A stretch of DNA of 64,000 bases from Stachybotrys elegans (GCA_020746835.1 JAGPNK010000018.1:474219-538218), one strand, 5' to 3'. Positions 41,346-52,433 are shown, counted from the first letter of the stretch. Numbers and translations are program-made. Notes: generated by a model from the sequence alone, not told the origin.

Positions 41346-43686
41346 TTAGACTTCAGCCCCCAGAAAGCCACGATACTCCGCGTCGAATGTCTCCCCTTCT
41401 CCCACCTCGATGCAGTACGCAACCTTGGCGTAGCTTCTCGCGACGTCGCTCATGGGAGGGTAGACAGCCTTGTACGCCATGAATAAGTTCATGAAGGCGA
41501 GAGAACAGTATTCAATATTGATCCCCCATTCCTCTACTTCTAGCTTCGGTGGTTCAGTGCCCGAATCTGGCGCCGTCGCCGTCATCTTGAAGCCCAGCGC
41601 CTCAAAGCCCTTGGCGATCATTCGGATGCCCTGCTTTGGCTTGGCGTCCCGGATGAGGTCGAATCCCAGCACAAAATACGGATCCCAAAGACATAGTTTG
41701 GGAGAGCTGGGGTCTATGGCGGTATAACTCTTCTCGATCTTTGCCAAAAGATCATCTGCCTTACGAAGCCCCGATCTGGACCTGTTGCGAAGAATAGTCT
41801 TGAGCGTGCCCATGAGTCTCTTGCGCGTTTCGACGGTCTCGCGCGGGGTAATCTTGCGAACGGCGCATATCTGGCAATCGCAGACAAATCTCCTGTTGCT
41901 CAATCCCTTCTGAACGTCCTGGTATGACTCCATGGGGTCAAATGGTCGATACCCGAAATGGAGCTCTGTCCCGGCTTCTAGGTCGCGCGTCGCACGGACA
42001 ATTAGCATATCGCCGATGAAGGAGCGACGACAGTTGCCAGTACACGAGTGGTTGATCCTGGACGCCAACAACCAGATGCCGGTGGTGGAATGGCCAGACT
42101 CTTTGACGTCGGACTCAATCAAACGGCCCTGCCGTGCGAGCAAGCCTCGTGAAATTCTCGGTGCGCCGAAGCAGTTGAGAGCCATTATATCATTGACCAG
42201 AAACCTGTCAAGACAGTGTCAGTATGAGGCCCAGGCCGAGCTGATTGTGCAAACTTACGAGTCAACCACATGGCATCCGTCGACTTCAACGATCGGTCTA
42301 TTGGCGCCGCCTCCGCTGTAGAGATCACTGTAGAGCCGAAGTGCTTCGGGGTCGTGAAGCAGCTTCTGCACCAGCTGCGGGAGGAGCCTGGCCTGGCCTC
42401 CCATAAAAGCACGCTTGGTGTGCATGTTCATGAGGATTGTGAGAGGCTCCCCCTGTTCCTCTTCGGCAAAGACGTATGCAAAGGCCTTTTCGCAAAGAAG
42501 AAGCTGTCCAGCCTTTACCGGACCGGTGGTGAATAGACCACGTCCACGGCCAGGCGATTCTCGAATCTCCGCAGGCGCAGAGTATGTCGCAGCGTCAATA
42601 AGAGGGGGCGTGGAACGAGCCTGTTGATACATGGCACCAAAGGAGTACTCTCCTCGGCGCTGTTCCCCGAGCCGAGCCTCAACTCGAGCCTGCTCCGTCT
42701 TGCCAATCGTGCTGTCCGGATACCGGGCCAAGAGGACTTGAAGCGTTTCCAAGCAGTCTGCGTATCTGCCCAGCTGATACAGGGCGCGGACCTCGCGATA
42801 CAACGACTTCTCCGAGGGCGATGATTCGTCACGGCCCAGCCTCGTGTCATCCAGTGCCTTTTCTGCGCGTCCGAGTCTCAAGTTGGTCAGCGCGCGGTTC
42901 AGATATGCGAGCCGTCGATCCTCGTCCGTGTCGGCGGCCTCGATTGCCGTAGAATATCTGCACAAGTTAGCATCCATGCCATCAGAACAAGTTCAAGGCA
43001 GCCCACAGAAGATTGGCTTCAGACCACTTTTCTCGTTGGACCGCCTCATTGCCCTCCATACGAAGTGCATGGCTCGATCGCTTCGGTGGTCGAGGAAGGG
43101 TGTCTCTCCATTTCTGCGGGACAAGTTCGTCGGTGGCGCTCAAAGTTACGATGTCGCAGGGATGGTCGACTCGCACCCCGTAGGATCCATCAAGCGCCCG
43201 TTTGAAGTAAGGCTCCTTTAAGAGGAGTATGTCGCCCGGCTTAAGAATGTGACTGGCTGAGCCTAGACTCTCTGCAGGTTGGTGGTAAAGCTGCAAAAGA
43301 ACGGCGGTGCCATCTTCGTCCTCGACGATGGCCATGACAGCTGTCATTCGGTCGGGCGGCGTGCAAACGCGCAGGAGTGTTCGAAAACCTCGATGGTGCG
43401 TCTCCAGGCGCATTTTGGAAATGGCGAGGGGCTTGAGATGCTCGATCGGTCGAACACAGGCACGGTACGGCGGAGGAAGTTGAGATGTAGCCAGGAAGTT
43501 CGATGGGGATGCCGATACTCTCAAGGATGAAGCCATCATTCTGGTCATGAAGCTGAGGATGACTTGTTGAGCAGGGGGATGCTGTACCGTCTGGCCTTTG
43601 GTGCGCCGGGCAGTCTCTGCGGCCCTCTCCCACTGTTGCATCATTGCAACGACGTGCTCCTCATCAGAAACATCATGAACGTCCAT
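41346..43686 (-). CDS. TPR-SET domain protein (SMYD-like methyltransferase)
   Basis: Three exons: 43686-43007, 42957-42259 and 42204-41346. Introns are 49 and 54 bp with GTGGGC..GCAG and GTAAGT..ACAG, giving 745 aa. The first third has no named domain. Residues about 205-310 form TPR-like repeats (SSHALRMEGNEAVQ, LAYLNRALTNLRLGRAEKAL, ALYQLGRYADCLETL). A SET domain runs about 350-540: GRGRGLFTTGPVKAGQLLLC, the split-SET insert, SRINHSCTGNCRR (NHSC motif that binds S-adenosylmethionine) and ELHFGYRPF. It ends in a post-SET cysteine cluster (CDCQIC). It should transfer methyl groups to lysine in histone or non-histone proteins. It lies just downstream of the NR-PKS, transcribed the same way. 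A direct role in the pathway is not shown. Confidence 0.85.
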
Positions 43687-44603
43687 CTTAGAGATAAGAA
43701 GGAATATCTGGAGAGATTCACAGCGGAAGGCAAAACGAGGGATGGAGGGAGAACCTGAAAGCAGGAACCATGAAGGCTATTCGGTCAGGCAGTTGAGAGA
43801 TGAAGGGATATTGTCAGGCTGGGATATGCGGGAGGCTTTATGCCCGATGGTAGGCCTCCAACAGACTGACGTGTCTGGGAAAGTTTTCATGGCAGGGTTG
43901 GGTCTTCTTGATGCAAGTATCCGTCTATTATCCGTCCAGTATCCGACCAGCATCCGACCAGCATCCGCTTGCCAGGTAATCGACAGTGCTTGGGACATGC
44001 CTGATGTCAAGCTACTGTTCATGTTCCAGTTTGTACTTTACGGAATCTTCTAGGCGAGATGAATAAAAAGCTAACGGTCAAGCAAGCTAACGATTTCAAG
44101 GAACCGGAAGGGAAAGACGACAAGCCTCCCCTTGTGGCATGATGCCTTCATTGTTGCAAGTGTTAACGAGGTAACACAGGATGCAGCTTGGCACACTAGC
44201 CGCATCCTGAGCCAGGGCTTCCTGGGACTTTTGTGGCAAGGTGAGAGATTCCTTCTGTCCCATTGGTTGCCTGATGTCTGATCTAAGGGAGTTCGGAAGT
44301 GCGGCTGGCCGACAAAGATTGTTTGCTTGTTTCAGTGCCTGGATTGCCAGCCTCCAAGGAGTCAGAGGAGGGAGGGGAGGAAGAAATCCGAAAGTAAGCA
44401 AGTGCCAAGACTATTGTTCGATGAATCGGTACAAACAACACCAACAGTAGCACGGACAGTTTAGTGAAGGCAAGACATTGAAGCGATGTGAATACTGATT
44501 GATGAGCACATGTGACGTCCAATTCCATGATACAAAGTAAACCTACTCATCTAATGATAACATAATAAGGAAATCGTTTCGTAAAACATCAAATCAACGG
44601 CAC
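43687..44603. other. Spacer between NR-PKS 3' end and SET gene
   Basis: No gene was recognised in 917 bp. It contains the 11-bp repeat at 43919-43974 and separates the SET gene promoter from the PKS terminator region. Confidence 0.4.
43919..43974. repeat. Imperfect 11-bp tandem repeat upstream of SET gene
   Basis: About five units of the form TATCCGACCAG or CATCCGACCAG, with some variation, lie 230-290 bp upstream of the SET gene ATG. Each carries a CCG triplet. Confidence 0.7.
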
Positions 44604-47600
44604 TCAACCCTCTTTGAAGAACTGGAAGGCCTTGTCCATCGTCTCACCCAGCTGGTGTACGTAACCAGGCGTGGGCAGATCAAGATGATCGCCCTCCAGG
44701 TGCGCAACAACCAGGGTATCCCTGCCCACGTACTTCTCCCAGCCGTTGGGGCCAAGGTGACCCTCGGTCTTGTGCGCCAGGCTCCAGCCCACCGAGCCCA
44801 GCTTCGGATCCTCCATGAAGCCCGGGTACGCCTTTGTGGAAATGCCCTGCTCGGCGAGCATCTTCATCAGGCCGGCGTCGCCCTCGCACCGTCCAATCAT
44901 GCCCCTCTCCGCCCAGATGAGGTATGTGCGTTTGGCCGGCGGTTTGTCAGATCCCTTGAGCGTAGGTGACGTGTACTGCGCGACTGAGGCAAACAAAGCC
45001 CGCTGGTGGCGCAGCGTTTGGTCCGACATCTTCCACACGCCGCTGAAGTCGCCCCGGAAGGCCGCCTCAAACATGGCGAAGCCCAGATCCGACTTGGGAG
45101 GCACCTTGACGGGACGCGGGGGCGCCATGTCGATAAGCATCAGGCCGTCGACAGTGTGCCCTGCTGCGACAAGCTGACGGCTAGCTTCGTATGCAATGGT
45201 GGCGCCGCCGGAGAAACCACCGATCCAGAAGGGAGCGCCCTCGGGCTGCTTCTTGAGGATGGCCTCAATGATGAGGGTTGCTGCGCTCTCGATGCCGACG
45301 TCGGGGACCATGCGGGTGGGACACTTAAGGAAGGGGGAGTCGACACCGTAGATGCGCATGCCGGACTTGATGTGCGCCGGCAGGTGGATGTAGCTGGCGA
45401 TGCTGCCAGTGCCGTCAGGGAACAGGAAGAACGGGGGCTGCTCGACGCTCGACACACCGCCCTTGAGCAGCATGATGCGAACTTTGGGAGCAGGGCTTGA
45501 CTCGTCAATCACGTGGATGTCTTCTTCCACTTCCTCTACCTCAACTACGGGCACCACCTCTTGCTGGATGGGTGCCGCAGCTTGGGGTGGCGGCTGAGAG
45601 TACTCAAAAGCTGGGGAGGACAGTGGTACATTTTCCTTGACAACCACAAAGTCGCCGTCTATTGAGTGCGCCGGAGACTTGGGAGGAGTCACAATTACTG
45701 TCTCGGCGGGTGTGGATGCGGCGCTCGAGTCGGCAGAGAGGATTATGACCTTGAGCGCGCGGCGAAGATCGCCAATGGTCTGGTGCTCAACCAGGAACGA
45801 GGGTCGGAGCTCCAGGCCTGTGGCGCTCGAGACATTGGCCGTAACCTCAATAGCCATGATGGAGTCGACGCCAACTTCTGCGGGCGCCACGTCGTCCGTC
45901 AGCTCCGAGACGTCGATGCCCGTCTCCTTGGCGATGCTCTCGAGCAGAACCCGGAACGTCTCGGCAGGGCCAGAAGTCGTCGTCTCCTCCTGGACAATAA
46001 CCTGCTGGGCAGGCTTTGGTGCGGCTACAGGTACGACGGGAGCCTCAACCTTCTTGACCTCCTTCTGAACGACCGTCTTAGGCACTGCAGTCTCGGCTCG
46101 AGGTGCGGTAACCTTTGACTTGCGAGAGAGAACCTGTCCAAGCGCAGAGTTGCCGATGCGGTGGAAGAGAAGCCCGGTGCACTGGACAACCAGTCTGTAG
46201 TCCGAGTCGAAGACGAAGCAGTCGCAGTTTCTGGTATCCTTATCCGTCGCCGAGACACGGACATAGGTGTAGTAGGACTGGCCGGTCTTGAAGGCAGCCG
46301 TCTGCTCGAAGCTCTCGAAGCCGCCGTTGATGAAGCAAGTGCCGTGGCCGTCGATCTGGTTCTGGGGGTTGGCGTTGACGGCGAAGCCAGCCAGGTTGGC
46401 GCAGTTCTCGCCCCAGTACGGCGAGGACACGAACTTGGTGCCGCTGGGGTCCTCGGACATGACAATCTCAGACGCGGCTTCGGAGAAGTCGTCGGAGATG
46501 AAGGCCTCTTTCAGGCCCTTGTACTGGGGGTCGTACACGACGGTGGCGGAGAAGAGGGTGTAGAAGATATCGGGGCGGAATCGGTGTCCATTTCCTTGCT
46601 TGGCAGCGCTGACAATGTCGTCCATGCGGGCCTTGATGAAGTACGACATCCTGTCCCAGCCAGCTTGAAGCTTCTCGATGCTCTGGTTGACAGTTACGGT
46701 GCAGGTGCCGAGATCATACGAGGCCCCAGAGCCGACGGGGACAGCCTTCCACGAGATTTCAATCTCGTTGCTGGAAGCGCTCTTCATGACAACAGTGGTG
46801 TGAAGCTCGCCATCCGCACCGACGAGGTTCTTGGTCAGGGGACGCAGCAAGTGCGGGTTTCGGAGAGCCAGCTTGCCAGCCAGAGTGTCGTCCTTGCGAC
46901 CGGCCTGCTCAAGCGCATAGGTGGCGCCAGCCAGGGCCGATTCGCAGAAGACGCTGCCAGGGCAGATGGCTTCGTCCTGCATGCGGTGTCCTTCGATCAG
47001 ACGGCTAAGGCCAGGGTCGGCCATGGACGCTCGAAGAGTGACTTGCTTGCCCTTGGGACCATCAGACTTGTTGACGACAAATTGAGCGCATGTCCAGATC
47101 ATCTCCTCCTTTACCGGTGCCGGAGCCGGGAGCGCTGCTCTCTCCTTGCCGCCCTCGACGTACGGCACCCAGTAGTCTTTGAGATCCCAGGCGTAGGCCG
47201 GGAGAGTAACGAGCTTCAGGGACTCGGTGTAAGGGGCGTGAAGGCTGTACCAGTCAACAGCGATGCCATGGGTGTAAGCGGTGGCAAGGCACTTGGAGAC
47301 GGAGGCCCAGGCACCATCGCGGCCAGGCGCCTCGAGGGTCGACATGATGCTCTTGGTCGTGGTGGCCTGGAAGAGCGTGCTACGGACAAAAGAGCTGCAG
47401 ACGGCGCTGGGGCCAAGTTCGAGCCAGAGGGAATCGCCCATCTTGTCCTTGGCAGCGCGGAGAGCACCGGCAAAGTTGACGGCCTGTCTGGTCTGCTGCG
47501 CCAGGTATCGCCCGTTGAAGACGCCGCCCTTGTCGACGACGGAGCCGAGGAGAGTTGAGGCAACGGGAATGCGCGGCGCAGAGTAGGTAACTCCTTCAGC

Positions 47601-50600
47601 AAGTGATACATAGTCGTTGAGCACGGTGTCCATCTGGAAGGAATGGAAGCCATACGGAACCGCCAGGACCTTGGAGCGCTTGCTCATGGCCGTCAGCTCC
47701 TCGCTCACCTTCTTGATCTCATCGACGTCGCCACTAACAACGGTGGCAGTGGGGCTGTTCATGCAAGCAATGCCACAAGACGAGTACTGTGGTCGCATCT
47801 TGAGGAAGCCCTGCACATCCGTCGGGGGCATGGAGACGGACAGCATGGCGCACGTGTTGGCTTCGCACCGCTCGAGGAGGAGCTTGGCGCGCTGGCCGAC
47901 GAGGTACAGGACATCGGCGAGGGACAAGACACCTGCGACGTGCAGAGCGGCGTACTCGCCCAGAGAGTGGCCCATGACCATGGACGGCAGCACGCCGGCG
48001 GACTTCCAAAACGCCGCAAGCGCAATCTCGAGAGTCAGGACGGCGAGCTGCGTCTGGAGGGTGGTTTGGGAGGCCATGTCGATGCCTCCGTTTGTGATGA
48101 GGTCGAGGAAAGGGGGGAAGCCGTGCTGCTGGCAGATGCTCACGCAGAGGTGGACAGTCTCACGGAATGTTGGGCTCGTATGGTATAGCTCGGCGCCCAT
48201 GCCGGCGTAGTGGGATCCTTGGCCGGTGAAGACAAAGACAACGGGAATGGCGCGGACGGGGGAGGCGGCGGTTGCCTCTGGGGCCTGCAGCTTGGCGATG
48301 AGCTCCTGGGTCGTCGAGGCAGCGCAGGCGAACCGGAAGGGGTGGTGCATCCTCCTAGCCGTGGTCGTGTAGGCAATGTCCTCGAGTCTGGCGTCGGGGT
48401 TGGCCTGCAGCCACTCGGCCAGCTTGCGCCGGTTCGCATCAAAGGATAGCTGCGTGCGAGCCGAGGTGACGACGACATGGCTCTGTCTGGGGTCCCTAGG
48501 TGCGGGCTCACGCTGCAAGGGAGGCTTGTAGTCCTCGAGGATGATGCACGCGTTGCCGCCGGCAGCATCAAAGTTGTTGAGCAAGATACGGCGCGGCACC
48601 GATGCCTTGTGGAAGACGCTCGGCTCGGCGGGGATCTCGATGCCCAGGTCGCCAAGAGGGGGGAACCTGGGGTTGAGGGCATGGGGCATGCCAGCCTGGG
48701 GAGGGATCGTGTCCGTCTGGAGCATCTTGATGCACTTGAGGAGGCCTGCCATGCCGGCAGCGGCTTCACTGTGGCCAAAGTTGCCCTTGACGCCTCCGAT
48801 CCTCAGAGGAGTATCGTGTGTGAGGCGACGATCGCGGAAGGTGTTTGCAACGGCCGACATCTCGGCAGGGTCACCGACCTGGGTTCCCGTGCCGTGCATC
48901 TCGACATAGGAGACGTCGCTGGGGGAGATTTGAGCGTTGCGCATAACCTTGCGGAACAGACGCTCCTGCGCACCGGCATCCGACGTGGTGATGGAGGTCG
49001 AGTTGCCCGAGTGGTTTCTCCCCGAGGCGGCGACGACGGCGAGGATGTTGTCGTGTTGGGCGACAGCATCCTCGAGGCGCTTGAGGACGACGGCACCGAC
49101 AAAGTCGCCGCGGCAGTACCCGTCGGCGTCGTCGCGGAAGGGCTTGCAGTTGCCCGTGTCGGAGAGGACGCCCGACTTGCTGAGGAGAGTGAAGGAATGC
49201 GGGTAGCTGAGGATGTTGACAGCGCCGGCGACGGCCATGTCGACGTCGCCCGAGAGCAGGCTCATGCAGGCGAGATGGATCGAGGCCGTCGTCGAGGCGC
49301 AGGCAGAGTCGAACGAGTACGTCGGGCCCTCCCACTTGAAGTGCCAGGCGAGGCGGCCGGGACCAAAGGCGCGCTGCTCGCCCTGCAGGGTGTAGGAGTC
49401 GCAGCCGAGCGAAGGGTGGCTCGCGTCGTGCCAGTCGTCGCTGCACTGGCCGAAGAAGGCGGCGATGCGGTTGGGATCCGTGGGCCTGGTCCGGCCGTCC
49501 GAGTAGCCGGCCATCTCGAGGGCCTCGTACGTGGCCATGAGGAACTGGCGGTGGCCCGGGTCCATCAGCAGGGCCTCGCGCGGCGAGATGTGGAAGAAGC
49601 GCGTGTCAAAGTGGCCCGGGTTCTTCATGAAGCAGCCGTAGCGGGTCGTCATGGTGCACTTGCGGCCGTCCTGGCCGTGCTCGGTGCAGTAGAACTCGTC
49701 AATGTCGAAGCGGTCCTTGGGCACCTCGGAGCAGAGGTCCTGCTTGGACATGATGAGGTCCCAGAACTCGTCGACGTTGTCGCTGCCCGGGCCGCGGCCT
49801 GCCATGCCGACAATGGCGATGCGGCCGGGAGGGGGCGGCGTCGTCGCGTCCTCGGCTGGGAGCAGCGACTTGGCATCCAGGACGGCCACGTCCCTCCCAG
49901 ACGCCTTGAAGACGCCCGCCATGTACGGCGCGTGGCTGCTGGTGCCGAGCTGGATGATGCGGACAGCGTCCATGCCGTCGAGCTTCTCGTCGAGCTGGGA
50001 GACTGCGCGGGTGATGTCGAGGGGCCGCGACAGGACCTGCGTCGTCACGGCTCGCAGCAGATCGCCAAAGTTGGTGTAGGCGACATCAGGCTCGTCCATG
50101 CCCCAGAGGTGGTTGGGGCACGTAATAGGCCTGCTGAGGAGGGCCGCGTCCTGGCCGACAATGTACTCGACATCCTCGTCCGAGATGGTGAGCGTGTGCT
50201 GCAGTGCCTTGATGTCCAGGGAGTTCTTGGCCAAGGCCTTGACGGCAGGACATCGGTTGACAAAGAGCTGGAGCACGGAAGGGGGGCCGATGACGGTGTG
50301 CCATCCATTGCCCGACACGGCCACCTTGGCCCGCTTCATGGCGGGGATGCCAGCGCTCTTCTGGAACTGGTCGAGGGCTGATGTGAGATCGGCGGCCGAG
50401 ATGCCGAGTATGGCCCACCCCCAGACGCCAGGCTGGTCCTCCACAGCCCGGGAGCGTACCGAGGTCAGCTTACAGAATCTGACGAGGACGCGGCTGACGT
50501 CGATGCAGGCCTCGAGGAGCGCCTCGAAGGTGTCAGAGATGGCGAGAGCCGAGAGGGTGATGATGCCGCCCGAGATGCCGATCCACTCGGACGGGGAGTC

Positions 50601-50957
50601 GGGGCTGAGCAGGCCGGGCTCCCTCCTTGCCCACTGCAGGAGGGTCCCGGCTCTGACGGTGTGGTGGAGGAGGGCGCGCACGACGCCGAGCTCGTCGTCG
50701 GTGCTGCGGTACCTGTCGGCAAGCTCCTGGAGGCTGGAGAAGTGGCCCAGGCACTCTTGCAGCGTGCGGTCGTTTGTCATGGTGCTCGCCTCGGACTTGA
50801 TGGCCGCGGCCAGCCCGTCGAGGAAGTCGTGCAGCCAGGGCGTCGAGGCGGCCTGCTTGCAGAGCTGGTCGAGGCCTTCGACCCACGAGTCGGTCTGGTC
50901 TCCGAAGAGGAGGACAGTGGCTGCCATGGCTGCGGCAGATGTCTTTCTAGCTGTCAT
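44604..50957 (-). CDS. Non-reducing PKS, SAT-KS-MAT-PT-ACP-TE
   Basis: Intron-free, 2117 aa from ATG 50957 (MTARKTSAAAM; a second ATG lies at 50927). SAT about 10-350, with GISGG near residue 128 where many SATs have GxCxG. KS 370-800 (FDSACAST, Cys near 551; EMHGTGT; GNFGHSEAA). MAT 890-1200 (FTGQGSHY; GHSLGE near 995). Product template domain 1310-1620 (GHRMQDEAICPG, His near 1322; QIDGHG, Asp near 1533). One ACP 1660-1735 (GVDSIMAI). Thioesterase 1850-2117 (GFSGG near 1915; His in EGDHLDLP). It lacks MT and reductase domains. This is the plan of NR-PKSs that accept a reduced chain from an HR-PKS, extend it, form an aromatic ring by the PT and release by macrolactonisation. The divergent HR-PKS supports this strongly. 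Codon use is strongly C/G-ending, like its partner. Confidence 0.93.
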   Translation of the reverse strand: MTARKTSAAAMAATVLLFGDQTDSWVEGLDQLCKQAASTPWLHDFLDGLAAAIKSEASTMTNDRTLQECLGHFSSLQELADRYRSTDDELGVVRALLHHTVRAGTLLQWARREPGLLSPDSPSEWIGISGGIITLSALAISDTFEALLEACIDVSRVLVRFCKLTSVRSRAVEDQPGVWGWAILGISAADLTSALDQFQKSAGIPAMKRAKVAVSGNGWHTVIGPPSVLQLFVNRCPAVKALAKNSLDIKALQHTLTISDEDVEYIVGQDAALLSRPITCPNHLWGMDEPDVAYTNFGDLLRAVTTQVLSRPLDITRAVSQLDEKLDGMDAVRIIQLGTSSHAPYMAGVFKASGRDVAVLDAKSLLPAEDATTPPPPGRIAIVGMAGRGPGSDNVDEFWDLIMSKQDLCSEVPKDRFDIDEFYCTEHGQDGRKCTMTTRYGCFMKNPGHFDTRFFHISPREALLMDPGHRQFLMATYEALEMAGYSDGRTRPTDPNRIAAFFGQCSDDWHDASHPSLGCDSYTLQGEQRAFGPGRLAWHFKWEGPTYSFDSACASTTASIHLACMSLLSGDVDMAVAGAVNILSYPHSFTLLSKSGVLSDTGNCKPFRDDADGYCRGDFVGAVVLKRLEDAVAQHDNILAVVAASGRNHSGNSTSITTSDAGAQERLFRKVMRNAQISPSDVSYVEMHGTGTQVGDPAEMSAVANTFRDRRLTHDTPLRIGGVKGNFGHSEAAAGMAGLLKCIKMLQTDTIPPQAGMPHALNPRFPPLGDLGIEIPAEPSVFHKASVPRRILLNNFDAAGGNACIILEDYKPPLQREPAPRDPRQSHVVVTSARTQLSFDANRRKLAEWLQANPDARLEDIAYTTTARRMHHPFRFACAASTTQELIAKLQAPEATAASPVRAIPVVFVFTGQGSHYAGMGAELYHTSPTFRETVHLCVSICQQHGFPPFLDLITNGGIDMASQTTLQTQLAVLTLEIALAAFWKSAGVLPSMVMGHSLGEYAALHVAGVLSLADVLYLVGQRAKLLLERCEANTCAMLSVSMPPTDVQGFLKMRPQYSSCGIACMNSPTATVVSGDVDEIKKVSEELTAMSKRSKVLAVPYGFHSFQMDTVLNDYVSLAEGVTYSAPRIPVASTLLGSVVDKGGVFNGRYLAQQTRQAVNFAGALRAAKDKMGDSLWLELGPSAVCSSFVRSTLFQATTTKSIMSTLEAPGRDGAWASVSKCLATAYTHGIAVDWYSLHAPYTESLKLVTLPAYAWDLKDYWVPYVEGGKERAALPAPAPVKEEMIWTCAQFVVNKSDGPKGKQVTLRASMADPGLSRLIEGHRMQDEAICPGSVFCESALAGATYALEQAGRKDDTLAGKLALRNPHLLRPLTKNLVGADGELHTTVVMKSASSNEIEISWKAVPVGSGASYDLGTCTVTVNQSIEKLQAGWDRMSYFIKARMDDIVSAAKQGNGHRFRPDIFYTLFSATVVYDPQYKGLKEAFISDDFSEAASEIVMSEDPSGTKFVSSPYWGENCANLAGFAVNANPQNQIDGHGTCFINGGFESFEQTAAFKTGQSYYTYVRVSATDKDTRNCDCFVFDSDYRLVVQCTGLLFHRIGNSALGQVLSRKSKVTAPRAETAVPKTVVQKEVKKVEAPVVPVAAPKPAQQVIVQEETTTSGPAETFRVLLESIAKETGIDVSELTDDVAPAEVGVDSIMAIEVTANVSSATGLELRPSFLVEHQTIGDLRRALKVIILSADSSAASTPAETVIVTPPKSPAHSIDGDFVVVKENVPLSSPAFEYSQPPPQAAAPIQQEVVPVVEVEEVEEDIHVIDESSPAPKVRIMLLKGGVSSVEQPPFFLFPDGTGSIASYIHLPAHIKSGMRIYGVDSPFLKCPTRMVPDVGIESAATLIIEAILKKQPEGAPFWIGGFSGGATIAYEASRQLVAAGHTVDGLMLIDMAPPRPVKVPPKSDLGFAMFEAAFRGDFSGVWKMSDQTLRHQRALFASVAQYTSPTLKGSDKPPAKRTYLIWAERGMIGRCEGDAGLMKMLAEQGISTKAYPGFMEDPKLGSVGWSLAHKTEGHLGPNGWEKYVGRDTLVVAHLEGDHLDLPTPGYVHQLGETMDKAFQFFKEG

Positions 50958-51842
50958 ATTGTGGGTATAAGGGAGGAAGAAGGAAGAAATAAATAAGGAG
51001 AGGGAATGGTATAAAGAGGAGGAAGAGGGAGAAGAGGGAGAAGAGAAAGGAAAGAAAGAAAGAAAGACCTCGAGCCAAGAGTTGAGAGGTACTGAAACAG
51101 TAACGAGGATGAGGCGGATGAATGGATGAAGCGTCGTCCCAGAGATGATGACCATGACCTCTTATCTACTCAAGCCGCGAATTACACTCCAAGTACAAGT
51201 ATGATGCGATCTTCTGTCTATCGTCTTACAGGCACAGCTCTTCCTTGTGGCTTCGCATCCCTGGAGATTACTCCCTGGAGATTACTATGCGCGCCGATCC
51301 CACGACGCGAAGGATCATTGTCTCGAAGCGGCCAAGCCTAACATTCCCAATATAGGATGCATGCTCCAACTCCGCATCCCAGTCCATGATACGCTTTCAA
51401 AGAGTCCAGCTGGCTGCCGTCAGCGAATGTGGCGCCCGCTTGAATCGTCTTGTTGGCAGTCGGTCTCCGAGCCCTGCAGCAGCCACAACCAGTCGGCTAC
51501 TTTGTATAAGGTGAGAATGGCCTCATCCTTATCTCTGCCAACTATTGAAGCTTATTCTGGTACTAGACCCTCTTCTCAGCCCATACTGCTCACCGTCTCT
51601 GTATACTTGATTTGGTGTTACTGCCTCCTCCGAGTCGTACTGCAACAACTTTACTCGGCACCTCTCATCATGAATAACTGCATCTAGAGCCATCTAGACA
51701 CGCAAGGTTCCACCCGCATGGGGCAGCAGAGCTAATCTCTGGTTGGCGGCGAGATGTGGCGCAAATAATAATAGCCAAAAGGGACAAGATGACCCGACTT
51801 GGCCACGGGAAGGATTCTCGACCACCCTCGCAATTATCCGAT

Positions 51843-51859
51843 CCGCCTCGACGGGGCGG
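51843..51859. promoter_or_regulatory. CCGCC-N7-GGCGG inverted repeat in PKS-pair promoter
   Basis: Arms CCGCC (51843-51847) and GGCGG (51855-51859) set CCG and CGG in everted orientation, a layout used by some Zn2Cys6 regulators. It lies about 890 bp from one PKS start and about 575 bp from the other. Confidence 0.4.
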
Positions 51860-52252
51860 AGAACAACGGGCAGCGTCGCCTTGTTTCACAGCCCGTCTCA
51901 CGGTAAGCGCCCGCGTATTTGCCCTCTCTCCGAGGAAAAGATCGTCGTCCGTATCCGCTGTTTGGTTTCCAGCTTGGCGGGATGAGGGAGCGTGCAGGGA
52001 AGCTGATAAGACGAAGGAATAGTCCTGTTTCCTTTTTCCGTCTTAGTAGATACGTTACACACAAGTCCCCTGTGGCTGATTCCGGTTGGCTGCCCGAGGA
52101 GGCTGTATCAACGACACCCAAGTAATCCCCCATTCTCGACCGCCAATCTGCGGGCTACAAGCGGAGGTTTATTTTTGATATCCTCTCCGCTGTCCGTATT
52201 ATTGTCTCGAGATGGATTAGCTTGGCATCTGGCTTGGAATGTGTTGAGGCTG

Positions 52253-52259
52253 TATAATA
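52253..52259 (+). promoter_or_regulatory. TATA-like element of HR-PKS
   Basis: TATAATA lies about 180 bp before the ATG at 52434 and just before the pyrimidine-rich leader. Confidence 0.4.
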
Positions 52260-52433
52260 CAAGACATCACGGCCATACTATCTGCTACCATCAAGGCCAC
52301 CTCGTTATACCCTCTGCCGCCCTCACTATCTTCTTTTCTTCCTTCTCTCTTCTTTCTCTCCTTCTTCTCTGTCTTTCCTTTCTTCTTCCTCTTCTCCCTC
52401 TTCTACCGTCCCCCCTTTATCCCTTCGTCCATC

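Larger units (their letters stand above)
50958..52433. promoter_or_regulatory. Divergent promoter of NR-PKS and HR-PKS
   Basis: 1.48-kb spacer between two divergent PKS start codons. Each ATG is preceded by a long pyrimidine-rich leader on its own coding strand (50971-51067 read on the minus strand; 52331-52410 on the plus strand), typical of strong fungal promoters. An inverted repeat CCGCC-N7-GGCGG lies at 51843-51859. No separate gene was recognised. Confidence 0.6.

Noticed and set aside
48477..50381. A 634-codon open frame antisense to the NR-PKS
   Set aside because: Shadow of the KS/SAT coding sequence caused by codon bias; no recognisable motif.
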